60,007 nt of DNA from Paenibacillus albidus. GTDB lineage: Bacteria > Bacillota > Bacilli > Paenibacillales > Paenibacillaceae. A program made the translations under genes and the position numbers. Numbering within the stretch: the first letter of the stretch is position 1; the number at the start of each line of letters is the position of its first letter. The stretch is from contig NZ_BMKR01000045.1 of assembly GCF_014644435.1 (NCBI RefSeq), forward strand, positions 1 through 60,007, given 5' to 3'. The notes beneath the pieces are model-generated. The model worked only from the letters and a program-made list of their open reading frames with translations. It was not told the origin of the DNA and made no database searches. Of the stretch, positions 34,589 through 43,549 are shown in pieces.

Positions 34589-36337
34589 CTATCTATTCTC
34601 AGTGAACGGCGGAAAGCTGTCGTTCACGCTTTCCTTGACCCTGCATTCGTCATCAATGCGCCGGGCATACCGGCTGACCATGGAGACGGATACGCCATAC
34701 TGCTGGGCCACTTCCCGGTAGGTAACCGGAAGGCCATGCAGCTTGGCAGTCAAATATTCCAGGGCGGCACACCAGCCTGCAGCATGGCGGATGAATGGCA
34801 CATCCGGGTAGAGGCTGCCTACGAACTGCTTCCATAGCAGCTCGGCATCCTTCTTCTGGGCCGCATCATATCTCCGGTCCATCATGCCCAGCGTCTGTTC
34901 TATGATTCTTTGCCATTCCTCTTTCCACTCCGGCTGCGCCTTGTGGCGAAGAACAGGCGCCTCCTTCTGTTCCAGGGGCAGGGACGGCATCGCTTCATCC
35001 GCCCCGCTGCCCAGCAGCCGCTGCAGACTTAGCAGAGCCGCTTCCTGCAGCTTCTCTTCCTGCAGGGGCTGCTGCTCCAGCAGCTCCCGCAGAACCGAGG
35101 ACATCTCCTCGTCCTCGATCCAGCGGAGCGCTTCGGTAACCTGCCGCTTCGTAGACGCATCGCCATAGCGGAGCGCCCAGAAGAAGGAAGAGCGAAGCAG
35201 CGGATTGCTCCGGACTTCTTCGGTAAAGCTGTCCTGATTGTTCTTCCACAGCTTGAGCTGCTCTTGAAACGGCAGCTGGTAATTATAGCTCACCGAAGGC
35301 ATCGGCTTGCTCTCCACCTGTGCGTGCTGCAGCTGTGCCAGAAAGAACGGCGGCACAGCCGATTCAGGGTCCAGCTTGCCGGCCTGCCGCCAGCAGCGCT
35401 GGGCTTCGGCATACAAGCCGCTGTTGCTGGCAGCGGCTGCGCAGTAATGATACAAGCCGGCATCTCCCGCAACCTCTTCATCCTTCAGCAGACGGCGGAA
35501 ATGACCATAGGCGGTTCTGTGGCTGCCCAGTATGCCCATGGTTGTCGCAAGCTTGAACACATGCTCCTGATGAAACGGCACCGTGGCTTCCAGCATCCGC
35601 AGCAGCCTGGCCAGCTGCTCCCGGTCCCCTTCATATTGCAGAAAGATCGCCAGGTTGCAGAGCGCATGCAAGTTGCCCTCGTCTTGCTTCAGCACCTCCG
35701 AGATGCATTCCTTTGCCTTGGTGAAGCGGCCCATATAGAAGTAGGCCAACGCCAGATTGTTATGAGCTGCCAGGAAGTCCGGCGTATTCTTCACGATCTC
35801 CTCCAGCAGCTGGACCGCTTGGGTGAACTTCCCTTCTTCAAGCAGCGCCCGGGCCCGGTCGTGCTCGACCACGCCTTCCCGGCTCTTGATCCGGTTCAGC
35901 GGAGCCGGACGGTCCAGCTCATACTGCAGCAGCTCCATGAGCTCTTCCGATTCAGCCAGAAACTCGCCCTTCACGTCCTCTTCGAGATACGTGACAAGGG
36001 CGCGTTCCGCTTCTTCGAAGCTATCCATATTGGCGAAATTGTTGGCCATATAGAAATGGCATTCCGTCATCACCGGATCAATCTTCTCCAGCACATGGGT
36101 TAAAATGTCGTTAGACGCTTTATAATCCCCCATCTCTGATAATATACCCGCCATGTTACAATGATTCACCGGATTGTCCGGTTCATACTCTACAGCTTTG
36201 CGAAAATTCTTTAATGCCTTATCATATTGAAGGCGGTCCAGAGACCGGACGGCTCGTTCAAAGAAAAAATTGGCATTCAGAGTGACGGGGATAATCTTGT
36301 TGCTGCCCTCATCCTTCTCTGAAGTTCTCTCTATCAT
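34589..36337 (-). CDS. TPR protein with C-terminal helix-turn-helix (YvcD-like)
   Basis: 582 aa. Tetratricopeptide repeats occupy about residues 20-330 (e.g. YDKALKNFRKAVEYEPDNPVNHCNMAGILSEMGDY, FLAAHNNLALAYFYMGRFTKAKECI). The C-terminal stretch LPVTYREVAQQYGVSVSMVSRYARRIDDEC looks like a helix-turn-helix. No membrane segment. The neighbourhood with trxB matches B. subtilis yvcD, whose function is unknown. It could be a scaffold with a DNA-binding end. Confidence 0.8.
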   Translation of the reverse strand: MIERTSEKDEGSNKIIPVTLNANFFFERAVRSLDRLQYDKALKNFRKAVEYEPDNPVNHCNMAGILSEMGDYKASNDILTHVLEKIDPVMTECHFYMANNFANMDSFEEAERALVTYLEEDVKGEFLAESEELMELLQYELDRPAPLNRIKSREGVVEHDRARALLEEGKFTQAVQLLEEIVKNTPDFLAAHNNLALAYFYMGRFTKAKECISEVLKQDEGNLHALCNLAIFLQYEGDREQLARLLRMLEATVPFHQEHVFKLATTMGILGSHRTAYGHFRRLLKDEEVAGDAGLYHYCAAAASNSGLYAEAQRCWRQAGKLDPESAVPPFFLAQLQHAQVESKPMPSVSYNYQLPFQEQLKLWKNNQDSFTEEVRSNPLLRSSFFWALRYGDASTKRQVTEALRWIEDEEMSSVLRELLEQQPLQEEKLQEAALLSLQRLLGSGADEAMPSLPLEQKEAPVLRHKAQPEWKEEWQRIIEQTLGMMDRRYDAAQKKDAELLWKQFVGSLYPDVPFIRHAAGWCAALEYLTAKLHGLPVTYREVAQQYGVSVSMVSRYARRIDDECRVKESVNDSFPPFTENR

Positions 36338-36563
36338 GGAAGCAAGGCACCTCCCTTGTAAGCTTCCTTATCCTCATGCAAAATAGGAGGGCGGCGCCAT
36401 TCTTGGCATGCCGGAACTCCCGACTTAAGCATTCTCCGTTTCCAAGCTATGGTCCCGGCTGTCTTCACACAGTATACCACATGTAGCAGGGAGATTCTCA
36501 AGTTGGAAGCCCCCCAAATGATAGGAAATTCGGAAAGGCGAAACACCTTGATTTGAAAGACAA

Positions 36564-36593
36564 GAAAAAAGACACGGGGATCAAATCCCCGCA
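36564..36593 (-). terminator. prs terminator overlapping the stop codon
   Basis: On the minus strand GCGGGGAT and ATCCCCGT enclose a loop containing the TGA stop of prs (36581-36583); TCTTTTTT follows. The last four prs codons form the left arm. Confidence 0.8.
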
Positions 36594-37528
36594 TCTCTGA
36601 ACAGCTTATCAATGGAACCGCCTTCGATAATAATACGCGTAGCCTGTGCCAGCATTGGTGCCACCGACAGCACCTTGAATCTTGCAGAATGATCATCCGG
36701 CAAAGCGATCGAATCCGTAACCACAACTTCCTGGATATTCGGATGATCCAGCTTGGTCAGCGCATCCCCGGAGAACAATCCGTGCGTGGCACAGATAATA
36801 CTGTCCTTTGCTCCGCGCTCCTTCAGGCCTTCGACGACATTAACGATCGTTGTGCCCGTATCAATCAGATCTTCGATAATAATGGGAGTGCGCCCCTCCA
36901 CATCGCCGATCACATGCGTGATTACCGATTCATTGTGAGCCGGACGTTTCTTGATCATGATTGCAAAAGGCGAATCCAGGCGGCTGGCCAGCTTCTCCGC
37001 CATAGAGGCACGCCCCGCATCGGGAGAGACCACGACCAAATCGGTTAATCCCTGCACCTTTAAGTATCCGCTGATCAAATCCAGAGCCGTCAGATGATCG
37101 ACAGGAATATTGAAGAATCCCTGGATAGCGGCAGCATGTAAATCAAGCGTGATCACTCGGGTAGCCCCGGCTGTTGTCAGCACATCAGCGACCATCTTGG
37201 CGGATATCGGTTCACGGGGAGCGGACTTGCGTTCCTGCCGGGCGTATCCGTAATAAGGCACAATGATATTGACAGTTCGCGCCGATGCCCGTTTGGCGGC
37301 ATCGATCATCACAAGCAGTTCTACGAACAGCTCATTGATGGGATGGGAGAGGGATTGCACCAAAAAAACGTCACAGTTCCGGATGCTCTCTTCGTAGTGA
37401 ACGTAAATCTCGCCGCTCTTGAAGCGGGTCAGCTTGATCTGCCCCAATTCCACACCGAGCCGTTCCGCAATATCAGCAGCCAGCTTTGGATTGGATGAAC
37501 CGGAAAAAATACGTAATTGATGATGCAT
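36581..37528 (-). CDS. prs: Ribose-phosphate pyrophosphokinase (PRPP synthetase)
   Basis: 315 aa, class I length. It makes PRPP from ribose 5-phosphate and ATP. FSGSSNPKLAADIAERLG, YGYARQERKSAPREPISAKMVADVLTTAGA, the DLHAAAIQGFF metal region, VVSPDAGRASMAEKLA, the flexible-loop KKRP and the PRPP-binding IIIEDLIDTGTTIV are all present. It lies right after the histidine genes; PRPP is the first substrate of that pathway. B. subtilis prs sits elsewhere (with gcaD), so a second prs may exist in the genome. AGGAGG precedes the ATG. Confidence 0.96.
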   Translation of the reverse strand: MHHQLRIFSGSSNPKLAADIAERLGVELGQIKLTRFKSGEIYVHYEESIRNCDVFLVQSLSHPINELFVELLVMIDAAKRASARTVNIIVPYYGYARQERKSAPREPISAKMVADVLTTAGATRVITLDLHAAAIQGFFNIPVDHLTALDLISGYLKVQGLTDLVVVSPDAGRASMAEKLASRLDSPFAIMIKKRPAHNESVITHVIGDVEGRTPIIIEDLIDTGTTIVNVVEGLKERGAKDSIICATHGLFSGDALTKLDHPNIQEVVVTDSIALPDDHSARFKVLSVAPMLAQATRIIIEGGSIDKLFRDAGI

Positions 37529-37551
37529 GATGCCCTCCTGCGAATTAGATT

Positions 37552-38379
37552 TTAAATTTCATATGGAACAGATGTGCGGCGGCGCCCCTCAAATACAGCC
37601 AGCTCCCGATATCCGGTCTCCCAAAGCTGCTTGCGGGCCTCCTGAAGGCCTTCGCCGAGCTTGGCAGGGTTGTGGGCGTCGGAGCCCAGCGTGAGCGGAA
37701 TGCCAAGCGCCAGCGCCTCCTGCAGCACATGCCGCGCCGGGAACATCTCCGCGCAAGGTTTGGTCAGCCCCGAAGCATTCAGCTCCATGGCTATTCCGGC
37801 CTCCGCGATCGCCTCCAGGGTACTGCGCTCAAGCGCTCTCACTTCAGCTTGCCCCTCCGCTGTCTGCGGGCCATAACCAAAACGCTTGATCACGTCCATA
37901 TGTCCTATAATATCATATAATCCGGATAACGCCGACTTCTGAACCGCTGCGTAATATCTGCGGTAGACCTCCAGCACATCCTTGCCTTCCCATCCATGTA
38001 CCTGGCGGTGATCTGTAATATCCCATTCCCCCAGAAAATGCACGGAGCCGATGAGATAATCCCACGGATAGGGCGACAGCAGCTCGCGGATCTGTTCTTC
38101 ATATCCCTCGATATAATCGGCTTCCAGACCTACACGCAGTTCAATATCGCTCCGGTAGCGTTCCTTAAGCGTCAGGCACTCCTCCACGTAACGCGGAAGC
38201 TCGGCCAGAGGCATGGCCATTTCCGGATAATAGCTGGCAGGGTCCACATGAATAAGCGGCAAATGATCAGATAACCCCAGCTGCTCAAGCCCCAGCTCGA
38301 TTCCGCGCTGCACATATTCCTCCAGCTTGCCTACCGCATGCCCGCAGCGCTCGTGATGGGTATGATAGTCGATATGCAT
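37552..38379 (-). CDS. hisJ: Histidinol-phosphatase, PHP type
   Basis: 275 aa. It dephosphorylates histidinol phosphate, the penultimate step to histidine. DYHTHHERCGHAVG holds the HxH metal ligands of the PHP fold; LSDHLPL, GLEADYIEGYEEQI, LIGSVHFLGEWDITD, IIGHMDVIKRFG and LGSDAHNPAKLGEG follow in the usual order. It is encoded 19 bp after hisIE. B. subtilis hisJ is outside the his operon; its inclusion here completes the pathway apart from an aminotransferase (HisC), which is not in the window. Confidence 0.93.
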   Translation of the reverse strand: MHIDYHTHHERCGHAVGKLEEYVQRGIELGLEQLGLSDHLPLIHVDPASYYPEMAMPLAELPRYVEECLTLKERYRSDIELRVGLEADYIEGYEEQIRELLSPYPWDYLIGSVHFLGEWDITDHRQVHGWEGKDVLEVYRRYYAAVQKSALSGLYDIIGHMDVIKRFGYGPQTAEGQAEVRALERSTLEAIAEAGIAMELNASGLTKPCAEMFPARHVLQEALALGIPLTLGSDAHNPAKLGEGLQEARKQLWETGYRELAVFEGRRRTSVPYEI

Positions 38380-38398
38380 GACTTCGAAGGCCCCTTTC

Positions 38399-39142
38399 TT
38401 AATCGCGGCGCGGCCGCTCGTGCCGTGCGCTCAGCTCTTCCATGATTTCGTCCAGCGGCAGCTTGCGCTCCTGAAGCAGCACCAGCAAGTGATAGATCAG
38501 ATCACTGATCTCCAGGCGCAGCTCGGCATTGTCTTTGTTTTTGGCGGCAATGATGGTTTCGGAGGCTTCCTCGCCCACCTTCTTCAGAATCTTATCGACG
38601 CCCTTATCGAACAGATAGGTAGTATAGGCCCCCTCCGGACGTTCCACCTCACGCTCTGCAATTACACGTACCAGTTCCCCCAGTACAGCGAAACGTTCGC
38701 TGTCTTTCTGAACATCAACAGCTTGCGCTCCTGAAGCAGCAGCGGCTTCCTTGGCCTTCTTGGCACTTGCAGCCGCAGCTCCCTCCAGCGGAATTTCACG
38801 GTAGAAACAAGAGGTCTCCCCTGTATGGCATGCCGGACCTTCGGGAACAACCTTTACCAGCAGCGTATCGCTGTCACAATCATAGTGGATGGAGGTGATG
38901 GCCTGCGTATTGCCCGATGTTCCACCTTTGTGCCATAATTCTCCGCGCGAGCGGCTCCAGAACCAGGTCTGTCCACTTTCCAGCGAAAGCCGCAGTGATT
39001 CCGGATTCATATAAGCGAACATTAATACTTCCAGACTGTTCTCATCCTGTACGATGGCAGGCAGCAGCCCGGCCTCATTCCAGCGGATGCCCCCTAGAAT
39101 CCCGTTAGGGTCCAGGGCTGTATTCTCTTGTGTTTGACTCAT
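38399..39142 (-). CDS. hisI: Bifunctional phosphoribosyl-AMP cyclohydrolase / phosphoribosyl-ATP pyrophosphatase
   Basis: 247 aa. Residues 15-125 are the HisI cyclohydrolase (QDENSLEVLMFAYMNPESL, WFWSRSRGELWHKG, IHYDCDSDTLL, ACHTGETSCFY with Zn-ligand Cys). An Ala/Lys-rich linker (about 128-155) leads to the HisE pyrophosphatase (YLFDKGVDKILKKVGEEASETIIAAKN, LRLEISDLIYHLLVLL). It carries out steps 2 and 3 of histidine synthesis. Its ATG overlaps the hisF stop by four bases, indicating translational coupling. Confidence 0.96.
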   Translation of the reverse strand: MSQTQENTALDPNGILGGIRWNEAGLLPAIVQDENSLEVLMFAYMNPESLRLSLESGQTWFWSRSRGELWHKGGTSGNTQAITSIHYDCDSDTLLVKVVPEGPACHTGETSCFYREIPLEGAAAASAKKAKEAAAASGAQAVDVQKDSERFAVLGELVRVIAEREVERPEGAYTTYLFDKGVDKILKKVGEEASETIIAAKNKDNAELRLEISDLIYHLLVLLQERKLPLDEIMEELSARHERPRRD

Positions 39143-39897
39143 CGGATCTCCACCCCTTTTTGCTTCAAATCGGCCTTCAGATCATGAATGGCAATCTCTT
39201 TATAGTGAAAAATGGTAGCGGCCAGACCGGCATCAGCCTTACCCTCTGTAAACACATCATAAAAGTGCCCGTTATTCCCTGCCCCGCCCGAGGCGATCAC
39301 CGGGATACTGAGCAAATCGCAAACTGCCGCGGTCAGCTTCAGGTCGAAGCCATCCTTCGTCCCGTCGGCATCCATGCTAGTCAGCAGAATCTCGCCGGCT
39401 CCCAGCTTCTCGGCTTCCTTGGCCCAATTCAGCGCACGGATTCCGGTAGGCTTGCGCCCGCCATGCGTATATACTTCCCACTCGCCCCAAGCCTCATTAT
39501 ATTTGGCATCTATCGCCACTACAATACACTGTGACCCGAACCGCCGCGCGCCTTCGAGAATAAGCTGCGGATTCGTGACAGCAGCCGTGTTAATGCCTAT
39601 CTTGTCCGCACCGGCACGCAGGATGCGCTTCATATCATCCGGAGCGGATATCCCGCCGCCAACCGTAAATGGAATGGCAATCTCCCCGGCGGTCTGCCGT
39701 ACGACCTCAACCATCGTAGCCCGGCCTTCCACAGATGCAGAAATGTCCAGGAACACAAGCTCATCGGCCCCCTCGCGGTCATACAGCGCCGCCAGCTCCA
39801 CCGGATCTCCGGCATCACGCAGATTCACAAAATTAACACCTTTGACCACCCGTCCGTCCTTAACGTCCAGGCAGGGTATGATACGTTTCGCCAACAT
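39139..39897 (-). CDS. hisF: Imidazole glycerol phosphate synthase cyclase subunit
   Basis: 252 aa (beta/alpha)8 barrel. CLDVKDGRVVKGVNF contains catalytic Asp11 and AIDAKYNEAWGEWEVYTHGGRK the second catalytic Asp (about 130); phosphate-binding IASGGAGNNGHF is near the end. It uses ammonia from HisH to form imidazole glycerol phosphate and AICAR. AAGGAGG precedes the ATG. It is 300 bp downstream of hisA, an unusually large gap inside this operon. Confidence 0.97.
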   Translation of the reverse strand: MLAKRIIPCLDVKDGRVVKGVNFVNLRDAGDPVELAALYDREGADELVFLDISASVEGRATMVEVVRQTAGEIAIPFTVGGGISAPDDMKRILRAGADKIGINTAAVTNPQLILEGARRFGSQCIVVAIDAKYNEAWGEWEVYTHGGRKPTGIRALNWAKEAEKLGAGEILLTSMDADGTKDGFDLKLTAAVCDLLSIPVIASGGAGNNGHFYDVFTEGKADAGLAATIFHYKEIAIHDLKADLKQKGVEIR

Positions 39898-40196
39898 GTG
39901 GTAACCTCCTTATTACTAACGGTTCGCTCCCCCTAAATCCCCCTTAGCCAAGGGTACACAATAGGCCCCGGCCTCACATACAACTTTAGCGGTACTTCTA
40001 CAACTATTTTTACAATTCAAAGCCCACACTCAGCTGCTCATCTCTTTTGACAGATCTCCTGCCTGCAAATAGCGGGAATCCAGCAAAACCGGCTGCATTC
40101 CGCAAGCCGGTTCATTGCTTTGTTTCTGCACAAAGCCACCAACTGGTTACTTCTGGTCAGCAAACGGCCCGGTGAATAGGGAGCGATACGCGAAAG
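39898..40196 (-). other. 299-bp non-coding gap between hisA and hisF with a stem-loop
   Basis: AACCGGCT and its complement at 40087-40112 form an 8-bp stem-loop (GCATTCCGC loop) followed on the minus strand by TTTTGC. This could be a weak terminator or processing site. No ORF or clear promoter was seen in the remainder. Confidence 0.5.
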
Positions 40197-40934
40197 CTAC
40201 TTCTGTGCCAATGCCTGCAATGCTTCAGCCAGGTCGATATTTCCGGTGTACAGGGCTTTGCCGACGATGGCGCCGCCCACACCGCTGCCGCTATGCACGT
40301 TAAGGCGCAGCAGGTCATCCAGGCTGGTTACACCGCCGGAGGCAATGACCGTCTTGCCGCTGGTAGCGGCCATGGACAGGATGCCCTCCACATTCGGGCC
40401 CTGCATCATCCCGTCCCGGGAGATGTCAGTGTAGATGAAGGTTTCCGCGCCTTTTCCAGCCAGCTCCTTCGCCAGATCCTCGGCGCGCACCTCGGAGGTT
40501 TCCAGCCAGCCATGAGTGGCTACATACCCGTTGCGGGCATCAATACCGATAGCGACCTTGTCGCCGTATTTCGCGAGTACCGCTTCCGTAAACGCGTGGT
40601 CATTGATTGCCGCTGTGCCAATAATGACACGGCTGACGCCCAGCCCCAGCAGCTTCTCGACATCGGCAAGACTACGCAGACCGCCGCCAACCTGTACAGG
40701 CACATTCGCTTTGGCTGCAATTGCCCCAATAATAGCATCATTGACCGGATGTCCAGCCTTTGCTCCATCCAGATCGACAAGGTGAATGAACTTGCCCCCC
40801 TGCTCCTCCCAGGACTTAGCTACGCTCAGCGGGCTGTCGTTGTAGACTGTTTCCTGATTATAATCACCTTGCTTCAGTCTCACACACTTACCATCCCGGA
40901 TATCAATCGCCGGATATACAATAAAAGAAGACAT
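40197..40934 (-). CDS. hisA: ProFAR isomerase (phosphoribosylformimino-AICAR-P isomerase)
   Basis: 245 aa (beta/alpha)8 barrel related to HisF. FIVYPAIDIRDGKCVRLKQGDY contains the first catalytic Asp; IGIDARNGYVATHGW contains the second; VIASGGVTSLDDL binds phosphate. It performs the fourth histidine step. GGGGGAG precedes the ATG, 68 bp after hisH. Confidence 0.97.
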   Translation of the reverse strand: MSSFIVYPAIDIRDGKCVRLKQGDYNQETVYNDSPLSVAKSWEEQGGKFIHLVDLDGAKAGHPVNDAIIGAIAAKANVPVQVGGGLRSLADVEKLLGLGVSRVIIGTAAINDHAFTEAVLAKYGDKVAIGIDARNGYVATHGWLETSEVRAEDLAKELAGKGAETFIYTDISRDGMMQGPNVEGILSMAATSGKTVIASGGVTSLDDLLRLNVHSGSGVGGAIVGKALYTGNIDLAEALQALAQK

Positions 40935-41002
40935 TGACGCTCCCCCGCTCTCGTTACAATATGTGTACAGCGCAGCCTCAAGCTAACCCGAGGCCCGCCA
41001 GA

Positions 41003-41617
41003 TTATCTTGTCAGCTTCAAAAAATTGCCGAGCAGCTTCATGCCCAGCTCCCCGCTTTTTTCCGGGTGGAACTGCATCCCGAACACCTTGCCGCGCCCAA
41101 CAACCGCCGTCACCGGATGCCCGTAATCGGTCACCGCAAGCAGGTCACTCTCCTGTTCCACTTCGGCATGATAAGAGTGGACAAAATACACATGACCCTC
41201 TTCCAAGCCTTGCAGCAACGGACTCTGCGGCTGACGGAACTCCAGCTTGTTCCAGCCCATATGCGGCACCTTGTAAGCGTCTCTTGGCGCGAACCGCACC
41301 ACCGAGCCCGGCAGAATGTCCAGTCCTTCGTGGATGCCGTGCTCCTCGCCGCGGCTGAACAGCAGCTGCATGCCGAGGCAGATCCCGAGCAGCGGCTGAT
41401 CTCCGGCGGCGGCCTGCTTGACCACACTCGCAAGACCGCTCTCCCGTAAATGCGCCATTGCATCGCCAAACGCACCAACACCCGGCAGAATGACACTGTC
41501 CGCAGCCAAAATGCGCTCCGGGTCACCCGTCACCAGACTCTCCGCTCCGAGACGCTCCACCGCCTTGCTGACACTGTGCAGGTTGCCCATGCCATAATCG
41601 ACGATCGCAACGGCCAT
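41003..41617 (-). CDS. hisH: Imidazole glycerol phosphate synthase glutaminase subunit
   Basis: 204 aa from the ATG at 41617 (GGGAG upstream, MAVAIVDYGMGNLHSV), one base after the hisB stop. A class I glutamine amidotransferase: oxyanion VILPGVGAFGDAM, nucleophile Cys in GICLGMQLLF, and the His-Glu pair in GMQFHPEKSG. It supplies ammonia to HisF. Confidence 0.96.
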   Translation of the reverse strand: MAVAIVDYGMGNLHSVSKAVERLGAESLVTGDPERILAADSVILPGVGAFGDAMAHLRESGLASVVKQAAAGDQPLLGICLGMQLLFSRGEEHGIHEGLDILPGSVVRFAPRDAYKVPHMGWNKLEFRQPQSPLLQGLEEGHVYFVHSYHAEVEQESDLLAVTDYGHPVTAVVGRGKVFGMQFHPEKSGELGMKLLGNFLKLTR

Positions 41618-41618
41618 C

Positions 41619-42227
41619 TTACAGCACTCCCTTCGTAGAAGGCACACCCTTCACTCTTGGATCAACCAGCGTAGCTTCATCCAGCGCACGGCCCAGCGCC
41701 TTGAACACCGCTTCAATCATGTGGTGCGTGTTGGTACCGTAGTGGACAATCACGTGCAGCGTAATCCGCGCCTCCAGCGCAAATTTCCAGAGGAATTCAT
41801 GCACCAGCTCCGTGGAGAAGCTGCCTACCTGCTGTGACGGATACTCTGCCCGGTACTCAAAGTGGGGACGGTTGCTGATATCAATCACCACTTGGGCCAG
41901 CGCTTCATCCATCGGGACGAAGACACTCGCGTAACGCTTGATGCCTTTTTTGTCGCCGAGTGCTTCACGCAGCGCCTGTCCAAGGCAGATTCCGATATCC
42001 TCCACCGTGTGGTGGTCGTCGATCTCGATATCACCACGCGCTTCTACGGACAGATCGAACTGCCCGTGCTTCGCGAACAAATCCAGCATATGGTTAAGAA
42101 AAGGAACATCTGTCGTAAGCTCCGCCTCTCCGCTGCCATCTACAGCCAGAGACAGCTTGATGTCCGTCTCGTTCGTTTTGCGGCTAAGCCCGGCCTGTCT
42201 TGCGGCCTGTTCCTTATTGTTGTCCAT
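41619..42227 (-). CDS. hisB: Imidazoleglycerol-phosphate dehydratase
   Basis: 202 aa from the ATG at 42227, chosen because of GGTGGAG upstream and the usual N-terminus ahead of RKTNETDIKLSL. Metal-binding FLNHMLDLFAKHG and DDHHTVEDIGICLGQAL, then SVFVPMDEALAQVVIDISNRPH and ALEARITLHVIVHYGTNTHHMIEAVFKALGRAL are full IGPD signatures. It is the monofunctional type. The start overlaps the end of hisD by 14 bases. Confidence 0.96.
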   Translation of the reverse strand: MDNNKEQAARQAGLSRKTNETDIKLSLAVDGSGEAELTTDVPFLNHMLDLFAKHGQFDLSVEARGDIEIDDHHTVEDIGICLGQALREALGDKKGIKRYASVFVPMDEALAQVVIDISNRPHFEYRAEYPSQQVGSFSTELVHEFLWKFALEARITLHVIVHYGTNTHHMIEAVFKALGRALDEATLVDPRVKGVPSTKGVL

Positions 42228-43524
42228 TCCCGTCTCCACCCTTCGCTTCGTTCTCCAGCCTGATCTCAATCGCGCGGGCATGGCCTTCCAGCCCCTCACG
42301 TCTGGCGAGTTCAATAATCGTCTGCCCGTCACGCAGCAGCGCTTCCTTGCTATAGTAAATTAAGCTTGATTTCTTAATAAAATCATCCACGTCCACCGGC
42401 GAAGAGAAACGTGCCGTGCCGTTCGTAGGAATGATATGGTTCGGTCCGGCAAAATAATCCCCTACCGGCTCCGAGCTGTACGGCCCCAGGAAGATCGCCC
42501 CGGCATTCTCGATGCTGCCCGTCAGGCTCATCGGGTCCGCTGCGATAATCTCCAGATGCTCCGGTGCCAGCCGGTTCACTACGGAAATCCCTTCCTCGAT
42601 GGACTCCACGACGATGATCGCGCCGTAATTCTCTATGGACGCGCGGGCAATCGCCTCGCGCGGCAGCTCCTGCAGCTGCCGTTCCACCTCGGCTGCCACC
42701 GTGTCCGCCAGGCTCTGCGACGGTGTCACCAGGATGGCCGAGGCCATCTCGTCGTGCTCCGCCTGCGAGAGCAGGTCGGCCGCGACGTAAGCCGGCTCGG
42801 CGCTGTCGTCCGCCAGCACCACGATCTCACTCGGTCCGGCGATGCTGTCAATATCAACAGCGCCGTAGACCTCACGTTTGGCCAGCGCAACGTAGATGTT
42901 GCCTGGCCCGCAGATCTTGTCCACCGGCGCGATGCTCGCCGTGCCGTAGGCCAGCGCGGCGACCGCCTGAGCGCCGCCTACGCGGTACATCTCGGTAACG
43001 CCCGCTTCCGCGGCGGCGACCAGGATGTACGGGTCAATGCCCGCCTTGCCGCCTGTGGATGGCGGCGTCACCATCACAATCTCCGGCACGCCTGCAATCT
43101 GTGCCGGAATCACGTTCATCAGCACGGAAGACGGATACGCCGCCTTCCCGCCGGGAACATATACGCCCACGCGTTTCAGCGGGCGGATGATCTGGCCGAG
43201 GATCGTGCCGTCCGGCTGCAGATCCATCCAGGAATTGCGTTTCTGCCGGGCATGAAACGCCCGGATGTTCGCGGCGGCCGCACGGATCGCCGCAACAAAA
43301 GAATCCTCCACCCGGCTGTAAGCCGCCTGGAGCTCCTCCGGGGTCACCCGCAGCTGCTCCGGCAGCAGCGACACCCCGTCAAACTGCTCGGTGTAGCGGA
43401 GAAGCCCCGCGTCACCTTCTTGTTGGACAGCGGCCACAATTTCCTTGACCGCCCGGTTCTGTTCGGGCGTCCCGTACTCCACTTCCCGTTTCAGATCAAA
43501 CTCCTTGCTTGATTGGACCTTCAC
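42214..43524 (-). CDS. hisD: Histidinol dehydrogenase
   Basis: 436 aa, starting at a GTG with GGGAGG upstream. It oxidises histidinol twice with NAD to give histidine. IRPLKRVGVYVPGGKAAYPSSVLMN, KICGPGNIYVALAKREV, IAGPSEIVVLADDSA, LLSQAEHDEMASAILVT (Zn ligands) and NRLAPEHLEI with catalytic Glu/His are present. Confidence 0.97.
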   Translation of the reverse strand: MKVQSSKEFDLKREVEYGTPEQNRAVKEIVAAVQQEGDAGLLRYTEQFDGVSLLPEQLRVTPEELQAAYSRVEDSFVAAIRAAAANIRAFHARQKRNSWMDLQPDGTILGQIIRPLKRVGVYVPGGKAAYPSSVLMNVIPAQIAGVPEIVMVTPPSTGGKAGIDPYILVAAAEAGVTEMYRVGGAQAVAALAYGTASIAPVDKICGPGNIYVALAKREVYGAVDIDSIAGPSEIVVLADDSAEPAYVAADLLSQAEHDEMASAILVTPSQSLADTVAAEVERQLQELPREAIARASIENYGAIIVVESIEEGISVVNRLAPEHLEIIAADPMSLTGSIENAGAIFLGPYSSEPVGDYFAGPNHIIPTNGTARFSSPVDVDDFIKKSSLIYYSKEALLRDGQTIIELARREGLEGHARAIEIRLENEAKGGDGNGQQ

Positions 43525-43549
43525 CGCTGGTTCCTCCCTTAAGACAGCC

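Noticed and set aside
36334..36726. 130-codon minus-strand frame between the TPR gene and prs
   Set aside because: It overlaps the prs 3' end and terminator out of frame, with no ribosome site or recognisable domain.
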